This document shows, one piece after another, positions 50,871 through 59,170 of a stretch of 64,000 bases of DNA. The DNA comes from Chthonomonas calidirosea (GTDB lineage Bacteria; Armatimonadota; Fimbriimonadia; Fimbriimonadales; Fimbriimonadaceae): the NCBI GenBank assembly GCA_945882415.1, contig CAMCWC010000011.1, forward strand, positions 1 to 64,000, written 5' to 3'. The notes under the pieces are model-generated. The model saw only the letters and a program-made list of their open reading frames with translations. It did not search any database and was not told the DNA's origin. A program made the translations under genes and the position numbers. Each line of letters begins with the position of its first letter. The stretch's first letter is position 1.

Positions 50871-51671
50871 ATGAACGCCATGCTTTGTGCCATCGCCCTG
50901 GTCCCCTTCGCTCAAGTTATGGTTCTCGGAACCTACCATTTTGCAAATCCGGGTCGCGATGCGGTTAAAACTCGTCTGCGTGACACGATGTCAGCAACCC
51001 GACAAAAGGAGATCGCTGAGCTTGTAAAGCGATTAATCGACTTTCGCCCTACCAAAATTGCCGTTGAATCGAAACCGGAGCACGCCGCCAAACTCAACAG
51101 CAATCTAGCCGCATACCGTGGCGGGACCTATGATCTAGGCGCGAATGAAATCGAGCAAATTGGCTTTCGTCTCGCGATGCAGGGCCGGCTTGATACACTC
51201 TTGCCAATAGATAGTCAATTGGACCTGGACTTTGGGCGACTAATGGGTTTCATGCAGGCGAAGGAGCCGGCACGAGGACAAAAGTTTGGCGCCCAGATCC
51301 AGCAGATTGGGGCCAAGTTTGAAGAATGGGACTCAAAGTACTCGGTCGGTGCGATTCTGGCGATCCACAACAATCCTGGCTTCATCAAGCAGTCCCACCA
51401 ATTCTATGTCTCCCTTTGCGATGTCACTGACAGCATCGAACACCCTGGTGCCGACGTTCTCGGGGACTGGTACAAACGCAACGCTCGAATTTATGGCAAC
51501 CTACGCAAAGGAATTGCCAAGGGAGACCGTGTGCTCATCATCTATGGCTCTGGCCACGCAAAGATTCTGCGTGAGTTCATCCAGGACTCTGGCGATCTAC
51601 AGCTAGTCGAAGCTAGCAAGTACCTCCCAGCATGTCCAGTGAAAACCGATGAGCTCAGTTTGACCCAATGA
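50871..51671 (+). CDS. DUF5694-like protein, exported
   Basis: 266 residues with a signal-like N-terminus (MNAMLCAIALVPFAQVM) and the DUF5694 hallmark VLGTYHFANPGRD near the start, followed by K-I-A-V-E-S-K-P and IYGSGHAKILREF near the end, as in TraB/GumN-related folds. No catalytic function is established for the family. AGAAGG precedes the ATG at 50871; an upstream TTG at 50850 is less likely. Its stop abuts the convergent ankyrin gene with no gap. Confidence 0.75.
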   Translation: MNAMLCAIALVPFAQVMVLGTYHFANPGRDAVKTRLRDTMSATRQKEIAELVKRLIDFRPTKIAVESKPEHAAKLNSNLAAYRGGTYDLGANEIEQIGFRLAMQGRLDTLLPIDSQLDLDFGRLMGFMQAKEPARGQKFGAQIQQIGAKFEEWDSKYSVGAILAIHNNPGFIKQSHQFYVSLCDVTDSIEHPGADVLGDWYKRNARIYGNLRKGIAKGDRVLIIYGSGHAKILREFIQDSGDLQLVEASKYLPACPVKTDELSLTQ

Positions 51672-52118
51672 CTAATCTGTAGAATCCGGAGGAGACGGGA
51701 ATTCTGGAAGCGAGATCTGCGGAACCGCTTCTGCATCCGAGGTGAATCTAGTCAGCAGTTTTTCAACGTTAGGATATGGCCCACCGCAGTACTGAATGTA
51801 AGTGGAGAGCGGCAGACCATGCGGTCGTACGTTGGGGTTCGCACCACGCTCAAGCAAAAGGCTAACGCATTTCCTTTTGCCTTGGCTAGCCGCCATTGCG
51901 AGGGCGGTTAGCCCTTCCGTTCGGCCTTCCGAATCAATAGAAGCTCCTTGATCGAGCAAAAGCGTAAGGATCGGCGTGTTCCCAAAGTGTGCTGCCACCA
52001 TCAGAATTGTCCAGCCATTACGCAAGTTCGGATCGCCGCCATTTGCCAGGAACTCTTGAACTTTATCGATCCGGCCACGCCTGATATGTTTGTACAGGTT
52101 TTCAAATTCAGTTGCCAT
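51672..52118 (-). CDS. Small ankyrin repeat protein
   Basis: About 148 residues with three to four ankyrin repeats: RRGRIDKVQEFLANGGDPN, GWTILMVAAHFGNTPILTL and GLTALAMAASQGKRKCVSL with typical TPLH-type turns. Ankyrin repeats mediate protein contacts; partner unknown. The start ATG at 52118 lies 13 bp after the stop of the preceding gene, so the two are probably co-transcribed. Confidence 0.82.
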   Translation of the reverse strand: MATEFENLYKHIRRGRIDKVQEFLANGGDPNLRNGWTILMVAAHFGNTPILTLLLDQGASIDSEGRTEGLTALAMAASQGKRKCVSLLLERGANPNVRPHGLPLSTYIQYCGGPYPNVEKLLTRFTSDAEAVPQISLPEFPSPPDSTD

Positions 52119-52131
52119 CTTTAATTTAGGA

Positions 52132-52875
52132 TCAGTTCCCTTCACCCTTCTTTCTCGCACGGTTCTCCTTTCGGCGGGACTTCTTCACGCTCGGAGCGTT
52201 GGTCCGAAAACTCTCGGGGCCAAAACCTTTCTGAGCCGCAATGACTTCGTCACTCCCGACCGTGCGTACGCTTTCATCCGTTTTCGCGAGGGCGGACCCA
52301 AAGAACATCGAGACCTCTTGAAAGGCAGTGAAGGCATCGAAATGCTTCTGGAACTCGAAGTTCGCCAATCTGACATTGGTATAGATTCGAATCATTTTCG
52401 CCTCATTCCACTCGTACTCCCCCATCATCGCCAGCCAAATCGGAGCTTCTATAAGCTGGAAGCTTTCCTGTCGAATTTCGAGCCCTTGTTTATCCAGCAC
52501 GTCCCAGGTCTTCTTGCCGTAACTGCGCTCATACCAGGCGCGATCTGAGCCGTACAACTCTTTGTGGTAGGCACTCAGTTCCGTTCGACTCATAGCCAAG
52601 CTCTTCGGGTGCTTTATAGAGAGCAACTCTGGGCTAGGGATAAAGTTCGGGAAAAGATAAACGGGATACACACGACCACAAAATCCGATGATCGCCAACT
52701 TTGACTCGAATCGGTAATGCCGACACGCTTCTGAAAATAGCGTGGAAATCTTCGGATCCAAGTCCAAAGCCCGGACATTTCTCACCGCAACCTCACGACG
52801 ATAGATCAGCGACGGGTCGTAGCCGAGCCCGAGCGCTGTGTCGTAATAATCATGAAACGGCGAAATGATTCTCAA
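52132..52875 (-). CDS. Conserved hypothetical protein of the phage-distributed HDYYD type
   Basis: 247 residues starting MRIISPFHDYYDTALGLGYD, a pattern I associate with hypothetical proteins found in many bacteria and phages (I-I-S-x-F-x-D-Y-Y-D). A central L-A-I-I-G-F-C-G-R-V-Y-P and C-terminal V-I-A-A-Q-K-G-F-G-P-E-S-F-R are the other recognisable stretches; the C-terminus is Lys/Arg-rich. No function known. It leads the ankyrin gene. Confidence 0.68.
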   Translation of the reverse strand: MRIISPFHDYYDTALGLGYDPSLIYRREVAVRNVRALDLDPKISTLFSEACRHYRFESKLAIIGFCGRVYPVYLFPNFIPSPELLSIKHPKSLAMSRTELSAYHKELYGSDRAWYERSYGKKTWDVLDKQGLEIRQESFQLIEAPIWLAMMGEYEWNEAKMIRIYTNVRLANFEFQKHFDAFTAFQEVSMFFGSALAKTDESVRTVGSDEVIAAQKGFGPESFRTNAPSVKKSRRKENRARKKGEGN

Positions 52876-52976
52876 GGATTAATATTATTGCGCATCATCA
52901 AACCCAATCTACGCTCGGGAAGTAGTTCAAAAAAGCAAGTCACGGGGTTCTCGTATCCCACTATAATTGATCACTC

Positions 52977-53870
52977 ATGCTCCCCGTTCCTGTGCTGCTA
53001 TCAAATGAGCCACCAAAGCTTGCCGTTGTGGCACGGTTTTACCATCCGTATCCGGACAAGCGGACGAGCTACTTCAGGCTCTATGCACTCGATTGGCAAG
53101 GCAAGCAGCGAAAACTATTGAGCCTCCCGGGACAGCGTTGCACAAAAGTCATGTGGGCTGGAAGAAACCGTCTTGTATACGAAGTCTATCTAGGCTCAGC
53201 CGAGACCAGTGCATCAGTCTGGACGGTGACTCTAAATGGCCAAAAACCAAAACTGCTCACGAATTCCGCATACATAGATAAGGAAAAAGCATTTGCCGTT
53301 TGCGCCGATGGCGTGCCGGCAATTCACCACTTCAGAAGGCGACGCAACTACGAGGTAACCCCTCAGGGCAAGTTAATTCCACTAAAACAGAACTCAAACG
53401 GATGGTTTGATCCATTCCTTCGGAAGGATGGAAAGTTCAAGCCGAACCGAGTGGCCTCGACGGACGAAAGATATCCAGGCATTGTGTCGGTCGGGAATGA
53501 CTACAACGCGTCCATCGAAACCACAGGGTCACGCTCTGATGCTGATGGAATGTTCTTGTCTGGCGTCCATCATCCGAAAACGAACCGCTTGTGGCTGTAT
53601 GACTATCCAGGCATGCATTCGGAACGCTTGTGGCGAGTGAGATGGGAAAAAGCCAAGATCGAAGAACTCTTTTGGACCGGGCGCTTGATTGACTGGCGCC
53701 CGGATCGCGCTCACGTCGCCTATGCTACGCAACGAGACTTGAGCAAGTATGGTCCGAAGAAGGTCGTCTGGACCCATGAACTATGGGTTGGTGAACTCGA
53801 ATCGGGTGCCAAGCGCAGGATCGACGTACCGATCGCATTAATTAACGATGTGGCCGTGAGTCCGCATTAG
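52977..53870 (+). CDS. TolB-like beta-propeller protein
   Basis: 297 residues with repeated strand patterns of a TolB/WD40-type propeller (K-L-A-V-V-A-R-F-Y, L-W-L-Y-D-Y, W-R-P-D-R-A-H-V-A-Y). No signal peptide is visible and no enzyme motif. The gene starts at an ATG in an AT-rich patch (about 52.87-53.0 kb). It converges on the TPR gene with a 29-bp overlap. Confidence 0.6.
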   Translation: MLPVPVLLSNEPPKLAVVARFYHPYPDKRTSYFRLYALDWQGKQRKLLSLPGQRCTKVMWAGRNRLVYEVYLGSAETSASVWTVTLNGQKPKLLTNSAYIDKEKAFAVCADGVPAIHHFRRRRNYEVTPQGKLIPLKQNSNGWFDPFLRKDGKFKPNRVASTDERYPGIVSVGNDYNASIETTGSRSDADGMFLSGVHHPKTNRLWLYDYPGMHSERLWRVRWEKAKIEELFWTGRLIDWRPDRAHVAYATQRDLSKYGPKKVVWTHELWVGELESGAKRRIDVPIALINDVAVSPH

Positions 53871-54570
53871 AAAGTTCGCTCAAGACCTGCAGAGCCCGCG
53901 ACGCGGAACGGTCAAGCCTTACGGCAGCCTTGGCCAGCACCTGCGCACGATCTCGATTCCCCAAACCAAGTTCAACCTGCGCACGAAGCGAAATGCAACG
54001 CGCTCGATCCGCGAATGACACGCGTACAGCCTGAAGCGATTCTAGTTCTGCGAGTACAGCGCCTGCTTCTTCGAACCGGCCGGAATCCACGAGAATGCAG
54101 GCACGTACATCGAGCACCCTGTACCGGGGTGGATCGTCGTCAACGCAATCCAAAAATTCGAGGGCACGCTTATAGTCACCTGCTCGGTGATGCACGATCG
54201 CAATGTTCATGTCCGCGAATCCATTTGATCCGGCGAGACCTTCGCGAGTTCTGTCGAACGCTCGAATTGCTTCATCGTAACGTTTTTCACTCGACAAGAA
54301 CTCACCTAAGTACGACCACAGAAGCGCAACTTGCGGGTACGAGATAACGCCGCGATCTAGGGTCTGAATGGCCCCATTCCGATCACCTTCCAGCCACTGT
54401 GCGCGGGCCTTAATCTCATAGGCACCGGAGTTTCGGAGATCAGCCAATTCATTGGCGATTTGGTGTGCCTTCTTGGTATTCCCTTTCTGCAGGACCGCCC
54501 GGCCCTTCCAATAAAGGTCATCGATCCGCTCGTCTTCACTCTTTGGCTTCCAAGGAAAACTCCAGCGCAA
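53842..54570 (-). CDS. TPR repeat protein
   Basis: 242 residues with about four to five tetratricopeptide-like helical pairs (WKGRAVLQKGNTKKAHQIAN, LWSYLGEFLSSEKRYDEAIR, MNIAIVHHRAGDYKRALEFL). Likely a protein-binding scaffold; no enzymatic part. Close behind the DUF4826 gene (16 bp), so the two are probably one transcript. Confidence 0.82.
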   Translation of the reverse strand: MRWSFPWKPKSEDERIDDLYWKGRAVLQKGNTKKAHQIANELADLRNSGAYEIKARAQWLEGDRNGAIQTLDRGVISYPQVALLWSYLGEFLSSEKRYDEAIRAFDRTREGLAGSNGFADMNIAIVHHRAGDYKRALEFLDCVDDDPPRYRVLDVRACILVDSGRFEEAGAVLAELESLQAVRVSFADRARCISLRAQVELGLGNRDRAQVLAKAAVRLDRSASRALQVLSELSNADSRPHR

Positions 54571-54586
54571 TAAATTTGACCCTGCC

Positions 54587-55030
54587 TCACTCTTCCCAGA
54601 GCTCGTCGTCGTCCGCTAACTCGAGCAGGAATTTCGCGCGCGTCGTAAGAAGCGGACCCAGAACCTCTCGGTCCCCTATGGACCCCAATCGAACGTTGGC
54701 TGGCTCTGTGCCCTCGTCCCAAGCGCGCACGATCTCACGCCAGTTTTTGGAGAAAACGCGAAGCGCCTTTCGTGGATGTTGAGGAAGCTCAATATCTCCG
54801 GCGGAAATATGGTCGAGAGGAACGTCGCCACAAAGTGCCCACCACCCAATACTGCCAAGGACCTCTCTGCTTTCAACTGCCCAAAGCGAAAGATAAGGAG
54901 CCAGGTGAAACGCTGGCCATTCGCCGATTTCGTTGTACGGAACCTTCTCATTTTGCAGATACGCGGCGACGGCTTCGCGCTGCTCGTTGCACCACTGCTC
55001 TTCTATCTCAGGATCGTCGTAATCAGGCAT
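54587..55030 (-). CDS. DUF4826 family protein
   Basis: 147 residues matching DUF4826: EEQWCNEQREAVAAYLQN, EIGEWPAFHLAPYLSLWAVES, VLGSIGWWALCGDVPLDHIS and QHPRKALRVFSKNW. Function unknown; the family is acidic and soluble. First gene of the pair with the TPR protein. Confidence 0.82.
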   Translation of the reverse strand: MPDYDDPEIEEQWCNEQREAVAAYLQNEKVPYNEIGEWPAFHLAPYLSLWAVESREVLGSIGWWALCGDVPLDHISAGDIELPQHPRKALRVFSKNWREIVRAWDEGTEPANVRLGSIGDREVLGPLLTTRAKFLLELADDDELWEE

Positions 55031-55094
55031 GCCCTAAAATCCTATCACCAGAATTTAACCCGTCGCTACGCATAGCTACTTACACCGAGCGAAA

Positions 55095-55748
55095 TCAATC
55101 CTGACCGTTAGGCTTGCCAGCCCAATCCAAAAACCCTTGCCCTGCCAGAATCTTTGGCGTGCACTTCTCGACTCGGCTTTCCCTTGTTTTGCTCTGCTTC
55201 GCTCCAGAAATGTGAATCGCGTGGCTGCGCTGTCGACCTGGCGTTAGTGCAAAGAACGCGCTCGCCAAAGCAGGGTCCGCTTCCATCGCCACGATGAGTT
55301 CTTCGGGCAATTCAATATCCGCGGAATCACGCTTTGGGACCACCGCTCCAGATCGCTCAAGCTCCACCGCCTGACGCAGAATCTCTCGTATGGCGGCAGC
55401 ATTCTGAGCGACCTGCTCCACGCTCCGAAATCGCCCGACCATGCTCTCGTGCGAGTTCGGCCCGGCGGATTCCAAAATTCCCGCCGGGTCGCTAATCAAG
55501 ACTCCCTTAAACATATTGAGTCCGCAGTAGTCCTTGAACGCAGCAATGATCAACACGTTCTTCCCGTTCAGCGTGTAGCAAGGAACCTTCCACTTCACTT
55601 CCTCGGTGAGGCCACTCTCGAGAACAAGAGCACGAAGCGCCTGAAACACGTCGTACCAACTGTGTACTTTGCATCTCGGAGTATTTCCAAGCGGACATCG
55701 CATGCAGCCGATCGCAAGATACTTATCAACCTCCGGGTTCATGGTCAT
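55095..55748 (-). CDS. DUF1801/YdeI-like protein
   Basis: About 217 residues: a DUF1801 fold (VKWKVPCYTLNGKNVLII, KDYCGLNMFKGVLI) followed by a YdeI/OmpD-associated C-terminal part with VPKRDSADIELPEEL and FFALTPGRQRSHAIHISGAK. These proteins are small stress- or antimicrobial-response factors in other bacteria; no precise function. A TTG/ATG/ATG cluster leaves the start (55748 or 55742) uncertain. Confidence 0.85.
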   Translation of the reverse strand: MTMNPEVDKYLAIGCMRCPLGNTPRCKVHSWYDVFQALRALVLESGLTEEVKWKVPCYTLNGKNVLIIAAFKDYCGLNMFKGVLISDPAGILESAGPNSHESMVGRFRSVEQVAQNAAAIREILRQAVELERSGAVVPKRDSADIELPEELIVAMEADPALASAFFALTPGRQRSHAIHISGAKQSKTRESRVEKCTPKILAGQGFLDWAGKPNGQD

Positions 55749-55833
55749 CAATCTCCGTCGCTATTCTCCCATGATTGTCCATCCCAGCCTAGTTCTGAGC
55801 AAAGATTTCGAGCGAGAATCCATTTTCATTTCT

Positions 55834-55849
55834 ACATTTCTAGAAATGT
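55834..55849. promoter_or_regulatory. ArsR operator (perfect 16-bp palindrome)
   Basis: ACATTTCTAGAAATGT is exactly self-complementary and lies 16 bp before the GTG start of arsR, at the promoter of the arsR-arsM-arsC operon. ArsR-family repressors bind short AT-rich inverted repeats of this kind and leave when As(III) binds. Confidence 0.75.
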
Positions 55850-55865
55850 GTGCTACCATTGTCGT

Positions 55866-56234
55866 GTGGACAAGCATGTGACCGCAGAAATGTTCAAAGC
55901 GCTCGGAGACCCGACGCGTCTGCGAATTTTTGAATACCTTCGCTGCTCCTGCGGCCCTCTAGCGGTTGCAGACGCCGGAGAGATTCGACAAGTTTCTGGC
56001 CCAACCGTTGGCGAAGTGTGTTGTTGCATCACCGGTGCTGACAAGATCACGTCAACCATCAGCTTCCATCTAAAGGAGTTGCGAAACGCCGGCCTCATCG
56101 TGATGGAGCGCCGCGGCAAACACATGGTTTGCAGCGTGAACGAGCAGGCCATTGCCGCGATTGCGGACTACTTTAAGTCCACCCAGATCCAAGACTGTTG
56201 CGAGGACACATCAAATGTCAAACGAAACCCTTAA
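55866..56234 (+). CDS. arsR: ArsR family metalloregulator
   Basis: 122 residues with the ArsR winged-helix core (FKALGDPTRLRIFEYL, SFHLKELRNAGLI). Cysteines cluster at C27/C29 (R-C-S-C-G), C52-C54 (V-C-C-C) and C111/C112 near the end, a candidate As(III) site different from the classical CVC on helix 3. Start is GTG at 55866. Overlaps arsM by 20 bp. Autorepresses the arsenic operon at the palindrome. Confidence 0.87.
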   Translation: MDKHVTAEMFKALGDPTRLRIFEYLRCSCGPLAVADAGEIRQVSGPTVGEVCCCITGADKITSTISFHLKELRNAGLIVMERRGKHMVCSVNEQAIAAIADYFKSTQIQDCCEDTSNVKRNP

Positions 56235-57108
56235 TCAGCGAGAAGACGTGCGCGAAATCGTTCGCCAAAGATACGGAGAAGCAGCGCTTCGGGTGCTCAG
56301 TGGCCAAGCCACCGCCTGTTGCGGAGCCGAAGATGACTGTTGCTCATCGGACATCCCCGCCGGTGCTAGCCAATGTTGCGAAAGCAAAGGCGAGCCTGAT
56401 TGCTGTTCCACTGGCAAAGCAAACGATCCCATCAGCGGTGATCTCTATGCCGATACCGAAGCGGCATTGATCCCCGAAGCCGCGATCCTTGCTTCGCTGG
56501 GATGCGGCAACCCTACCGCCCTTGCCGAACTACGCGAAGGGGAAATCGTGCTGGATCTTGGGAGTGGCGGCGGAATCGATGTCCTGCTCTCGGCAAAGCG
56601 GGTCGGCACCACCGGCTTTGCTTACGGTCTAGATATGACGGACGAAATGCTGGAGCTCGCCGAAAGAAACCGAATCGAGGCCCAAGCCGACAACGTGCAG
56701 TTTCTGAAAGGCCACATCGAATCCATCCCGCTCGAGGATAACTCGGTTGATGTTGTCATCAGCAACTGCGTCATCAATCTCAGCGCGGACAAAGACCAAG
56801 TCCTCCGAGAAGCTTTCCGGGTTCTAAAACCGGGCGGCCGGTTCGCGGTTTCGGATGTCGTCGTAGAAGGTGAACTACCTTCGGATGTTCGTAAGGATAT
56901 GGAGCTTTACGTCGGCTGCGTTGCCGGAGCGCTTGAGATTCGTGAGTACATCCAGAAGCTAGAATCCGCTGGATTCCAGTCGGCCAGCGTAACCCCGACC
57001 CGCTATTACAACTTCAGCACGATCAAAGGAAGCCAAGAAGTCGGTGCGCATCCAGAGCTTGACAACAAAGTCATGGGCGCATTCATCCGGGCGGTGAAGC
57101 CGGAATGA
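56215..57108 (+). CDS. arsM: Arsenite S-adenosylmethionine methyltransferase ArsM
   Basis: Methylates As(III) to volatile or less toxic forms. 297 residues: N-terminal segment with C-C clusters ([19 protein letters not shown]) that may bind metalloid, the SAM fold with [16 protein letters not shown], the conserved C in [10 protein letters not shown], and VGCVAGAL near the C-terminus. The four Cys positions typical of ArsM are represented. Coupled by a 4-nt overlap (ATGA) to arsC. Confidence 0.92.
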   Translation: MSNETLNQREDVREIVRQRYGEAALRVLSGQATACCGAEDDCCSSDIPAGASQCCESKGEPDCCSTGKANDPISGDLYADTEAALIPEAAILASLGCGNPTALAELREGEIVLDLGSGGGIDVLLSAKRVGTTGFAYGLDMTDEMLELAERNRIEAQADNVQFLKGHIESIPLEDNSVDVVISNCVINLSADKDQVLREAFRVLKPGGRFAVSDVVVEGELPSDVRKDMELYVGCVAGALEIREYIQKLESAGFQSASVTPTRYYNFSTIKGSQEVGAHPELDNKVMGAFIRAVKPE

Positions 57109-57506
57109 CCGTCCTTTTCGTCTGCGTCCACAACGCCGGCCGATCGCAAATGGCGGAAGCATTCGTGAACCACTTCGCGCGGGAACGCGGCGCAAAGGTC
57201 TTCGCCGAATCCGCCGGTACAGTTGGCGGAAAAGCGCTGAACCCAATGGCGATCGAGGCCATGGCAGAACTCGGCATTTCGATGGATGGTCATGCGCCAA
57301 AACTGCTCACCCAAGAGATGGCAGATCGAGCCAATAAGGTCATCTCCATGGGTTGCGGTGTCGACGTTGACGCTTGCCCTGCCAAGTTTCTTCTTGCCGA
57401 AGATTGGGAACTTGATGACCCTGCCGGCCAAGGCCTCGAGTCCGTCCGCGTGATCCGCGATCAAATCAGAGCGCGAGTCCAGAAACTCCTTGCGGACAAT
57501 CCGTGA
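57105..57506 (+). CDS. arsC: Thioredoxin-coupled arsenate reductase ArsC
   Basis: Reduces As(V) to As(III) through a cysteine triad C7, C84 and C91, in LFVCVHNAGRSQ (P-loop of the low-molecular-weight phosphatase fold) and SMGCGVDVDACPAKF, as in the thioredoxin-dependent family. The product feeds ArsM rather than an efflux pump here, because no arsB or acr3 gene is present in the window. Confidence 0.93.
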   Translation: MTVLFVCVHNAGRSQMAEAFVNHFARERGAKVFAESAGTVGGKALNPMAIEAMAELGISMDGHAPKLLTQEMADRANKVISMGCGVDVDACPAKFLLAEDWELDDPAGQGLESVRVIRDQIRARVQKLLADNP

Positions 57507-57516
57507 GTCGAACATA

Positions 57517-57542
57517 TTGGAGGCTCAATCCCGAGCCTCCAA
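57517..57542 (+). terminator. Stem-loop after arsC
   Basis: A perfect 10-bp stem TTGGAGGCTC/GAGCCTCCAA with a 6-nt loop lies 10 bp after the arsC stop. No clear T-run follows, so this is a weak or rho-assisted terminator. Confidence 0.55.
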
Positions 57543-57617
57543 ATTCAGCTCCCCAAGCGCAGTAGTTACTCAAAGATCGGTTCGTAGACAACTCGGGTCA
57601 GCATCGCGATCTGGCTC

Positions 57618-58034
57618 TCACTCTGCTGCCGGCGTCGCAACGGCAAATTTCTTGTCCCCTTCGATCTCGCCCAGATAGCCACCCCAGCCGTCCGGGTTCA
57701 CTTGGGCCGGAAAAGTGAGTACGAGCAGCTTTGTTCGAACTCCTTCTGGAATCGCATAAGTGTGCGGAAGACCTTGTGGCAGGAAGACAAACCCTCCCTT
57801 CTCGGCGAAAAAGTTCTTGCCGGCACAAGTAAAGGTGACTTCGCCTTCGAGGACATAAAACACTTCGTCCTCAGTTCGATGGGTGTGCATCGGCGGCTCC
57901 TCGCCGTGCACCGTGTCAAGAACGAAAGCGGCCAGCCCGCGCCCGAGTCCACGCTCGCCTGCCTTGATGAGGTGCGGAATTCCTTGCATCATCAATGCTC
58001 CTTCGTCGGAAGCAAGAACATACGGTTGCGCCAT
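57618..58034 (-). CDS. Single-domain cupin protein
   Basis: 138 residues of the cupin_2 type: PPMHTHRTEDEVFYVLEGEVTF (metal-binding HxH...E) and GFVFLPQGLPHTYA (second His). Short cupins bind metals and small ligands; substrate unknown. The ATG at 58034 follows a GTG. In the same direction as the DinB gene upstream, 40 bp away. Confidence 0.87.
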   Translation of the reverse strand: MAQPYVLASDEGALMMQGIPHLIKAGERGLGRGLAAFVLDTVHGEEPPMHTHRTEDEVFYVLEGEVTFTCAGKNFFAEKGGFVFLPQGLPHTYAIPEGVRTKLLVLTFPAQVNPDGWGGYLGEIEGDKKFAVATPAAE

Positions 58035-58074
58035 CACCAGAGTCTGCCAGACGGCGGGGCTTCTCGCAAGCCGC

Positions 58075-58581
58075 CTAGTTATCCGGCGTAGTGTCCCCGA
58101 GAAGATGCCGAACGGAATACATCTGTCCGGTGTGATAGGAAACGTGGAAGATCAGATACTGCAGCAGCGACAAGTAATCGCCTCCCCACTGCGGTGCCTT
58201 CGTGGAAAGATCAGGGTTCAGCTCTCGCAGGCACGCCATCGATTCGGCGTGAATCCGGAGCAGTTCTTTTTCCACCTGGGCCGCCGTCATGGTGAGAAGC
58301 CTTTCCCCTGGTGCTGCTTCAATGTTCGTCGTGTAGTACCGGAACATCGGGTCGAGCAAATCGCTGTTGATCTTGCAATTCGAAAGGTCGCGGTCGGCCG
58401 AGCCGTCGGGTAGCTCACCCGCGAACCGAATCGCCTCCCAATAAGCAACGTGACCGGCGAGTTCGCCAATAGAAAGCAGCCCAGGGGCGGGCCGCACCCA
58501 AACGTGCTCGTCACGCAGATCACGAAATGCCTCGGTCACTTCAAAAAATCCAAGGTCAAGGCAGGCAATAAGCGTATCCAT
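58075..58581 (-). CDS. DinB superfamily protein
   Basis: 168 residues with the DinB four-helix core: GELAGHVAYWE and LIFHVSYHTGQM carry three of the metal-binding histidines. Related to metal-dependent thiol transferases (bacillithiol, mycothiol or other) and to DinB; no specific substrate can be given. Start ATG at 58581, after a GTG. Confidence 0.86.
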   Translation of the reverse strand: MDTLIACLDLGFFEVTEAFRDLRDEHVWVRPAPGLLSIGELAGHVAYWEAIRFAGELPDGSADRDLSNCKINSDLLDPMFRYYTTNIEAAPGERLLTMTAAQVEKELLRIHAESMACLRELNPDLSTKAPQWGGDYLSLLQYLIFHVSYHTGQMYSVRHLLGDTTPDN

Positions 58582-58584
58582 CAC

Positions 58585-58763
58585 ATTTGTCTCTCCGCAC
58601 TTTATATCACGCCTGCCGATCGGCGTGATGTTTTGCAGTTGAAGTGTCTAAAATCGGGTTGTCAACGACCGCGTGCGAGCATGAAACCGGAATAAAGGCG
58701 AAAACTTGAGAATTTTTAAATTAAAGGAACTTTTATACGTGAATTATCGTTCGTATATCTGAT
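58585..58763. other. Promoter region upstream of the riboswitch
   Basis: About 180 bp between the divergent DinB gene and the riboswitch. An AT-rich stretch (about 58700-58740, with TTGAGA and TTTTATAC) could hold the promoter of the terC transcript, but the spacing of the boxes (about 21 bp) is not ideal. No gene is seen. Confidence 0.45.
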
Positions 58764-58855
58764 TCCGAAGGGGAGTAGCACCTGCCTTGGCAGGCACAAT
58801 GTTCGTCATCACGCTCAAACGAGCCGGGCACTGTGGCAATTGCAAGACCTTCATC
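58764..58855 (+). promoter_or_regulatory. yybP-ykoY manganese riboswitch
   Basis: The leader contains the family's fixed elements in order: GAAGGGGAGTAGC (58767-58779), then CGTCATCACGCTC, a short loop, GAGCCGGGC, CTGTGGCAA and TTGCAAGACCTTC (about 58840-58852). GAAGG at the 5' end pairs with CCTTC at the 3' end (P1). This class binds Mn2+ and controls MntP, TerC/Alx and related genes, which fits the terC gene downstream. It sits directly before the terminator that it competes with. Confidence 0.92.
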
Positions 58856-58876
58856 GCTCCGCGATGAAGGTCGTTT
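58846..58876 (+). terminator. Riboswitch expression-platform terminator
   Basis: GACCTTCATCGC (58846-58857) pairs perfectly with GCGATGAAGGTC (58861-58872) around a 3-nt loop, followed by GTTTT. The 5' arm shares CCTTC with the P1 stem of the aptamer, so ligand-stabilised P1 would block this hairpin and turn the genes on. The T-run is short, so it may be partial. Confidence 0.8.
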
Positions 58877-58909
58877 TCATGTCGGAGCGAAGGGATTACG
58901 AGAAAAATC

Positions 58910-59170
58910 ATGAGATGCCCATCCTGCAACGAACCCCTCGTCATTTCCGAAAAGCACCGTGTCGAAATTGACTATTGCCCACGATGTCGCGGAGTTTGGC
59001 TGGACCGAGGTGAGCTGGACAAAATCATTGAACGGTGCAAGCACGTGAGCCTCGACCACGATGACGACGACTTCGAGTACGCCCGTCCGCGAGAGACCAC
59101 ATCCTACGCCGAGCGCTCCCAGCATAAGAAGAAACGAGGCGGATTCCTCGAGGACCTCTTCGACTTCTGA
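58910..59170 (+). CDS. Small zf-TFIIB zinc-ribbon protein
   Basis: 86 residues with MRCPSCNEPLVI and IDYCPRCRGVWLDRGELDKI, the two CxxC knuckles of the zf-TFIIB family, followed by a D/K-rich tail with D-D-D-D. These small zinc-ribbon proteins have no known function. The stop overlaps the terC start by one base (TGATG), so translation is coupled, and both genes are under the Mn2+ riboswitch. Confidence 0.85.
   Translation: MRCPSCNEPLVISEKHRVEIDYCPRCRGVWLDRGELDKIIERCKHVSLDHDDDDFEYARPRETTSYAERSQHKKKRGGFLEDLFDF

Noticed and set aside
55866-57506. Arsenite efflux gene in the arsenic operon
   Set aside because: No acr3 or arsB open frame is found between 55.8 and 60 kb; the operon ends after arsC.
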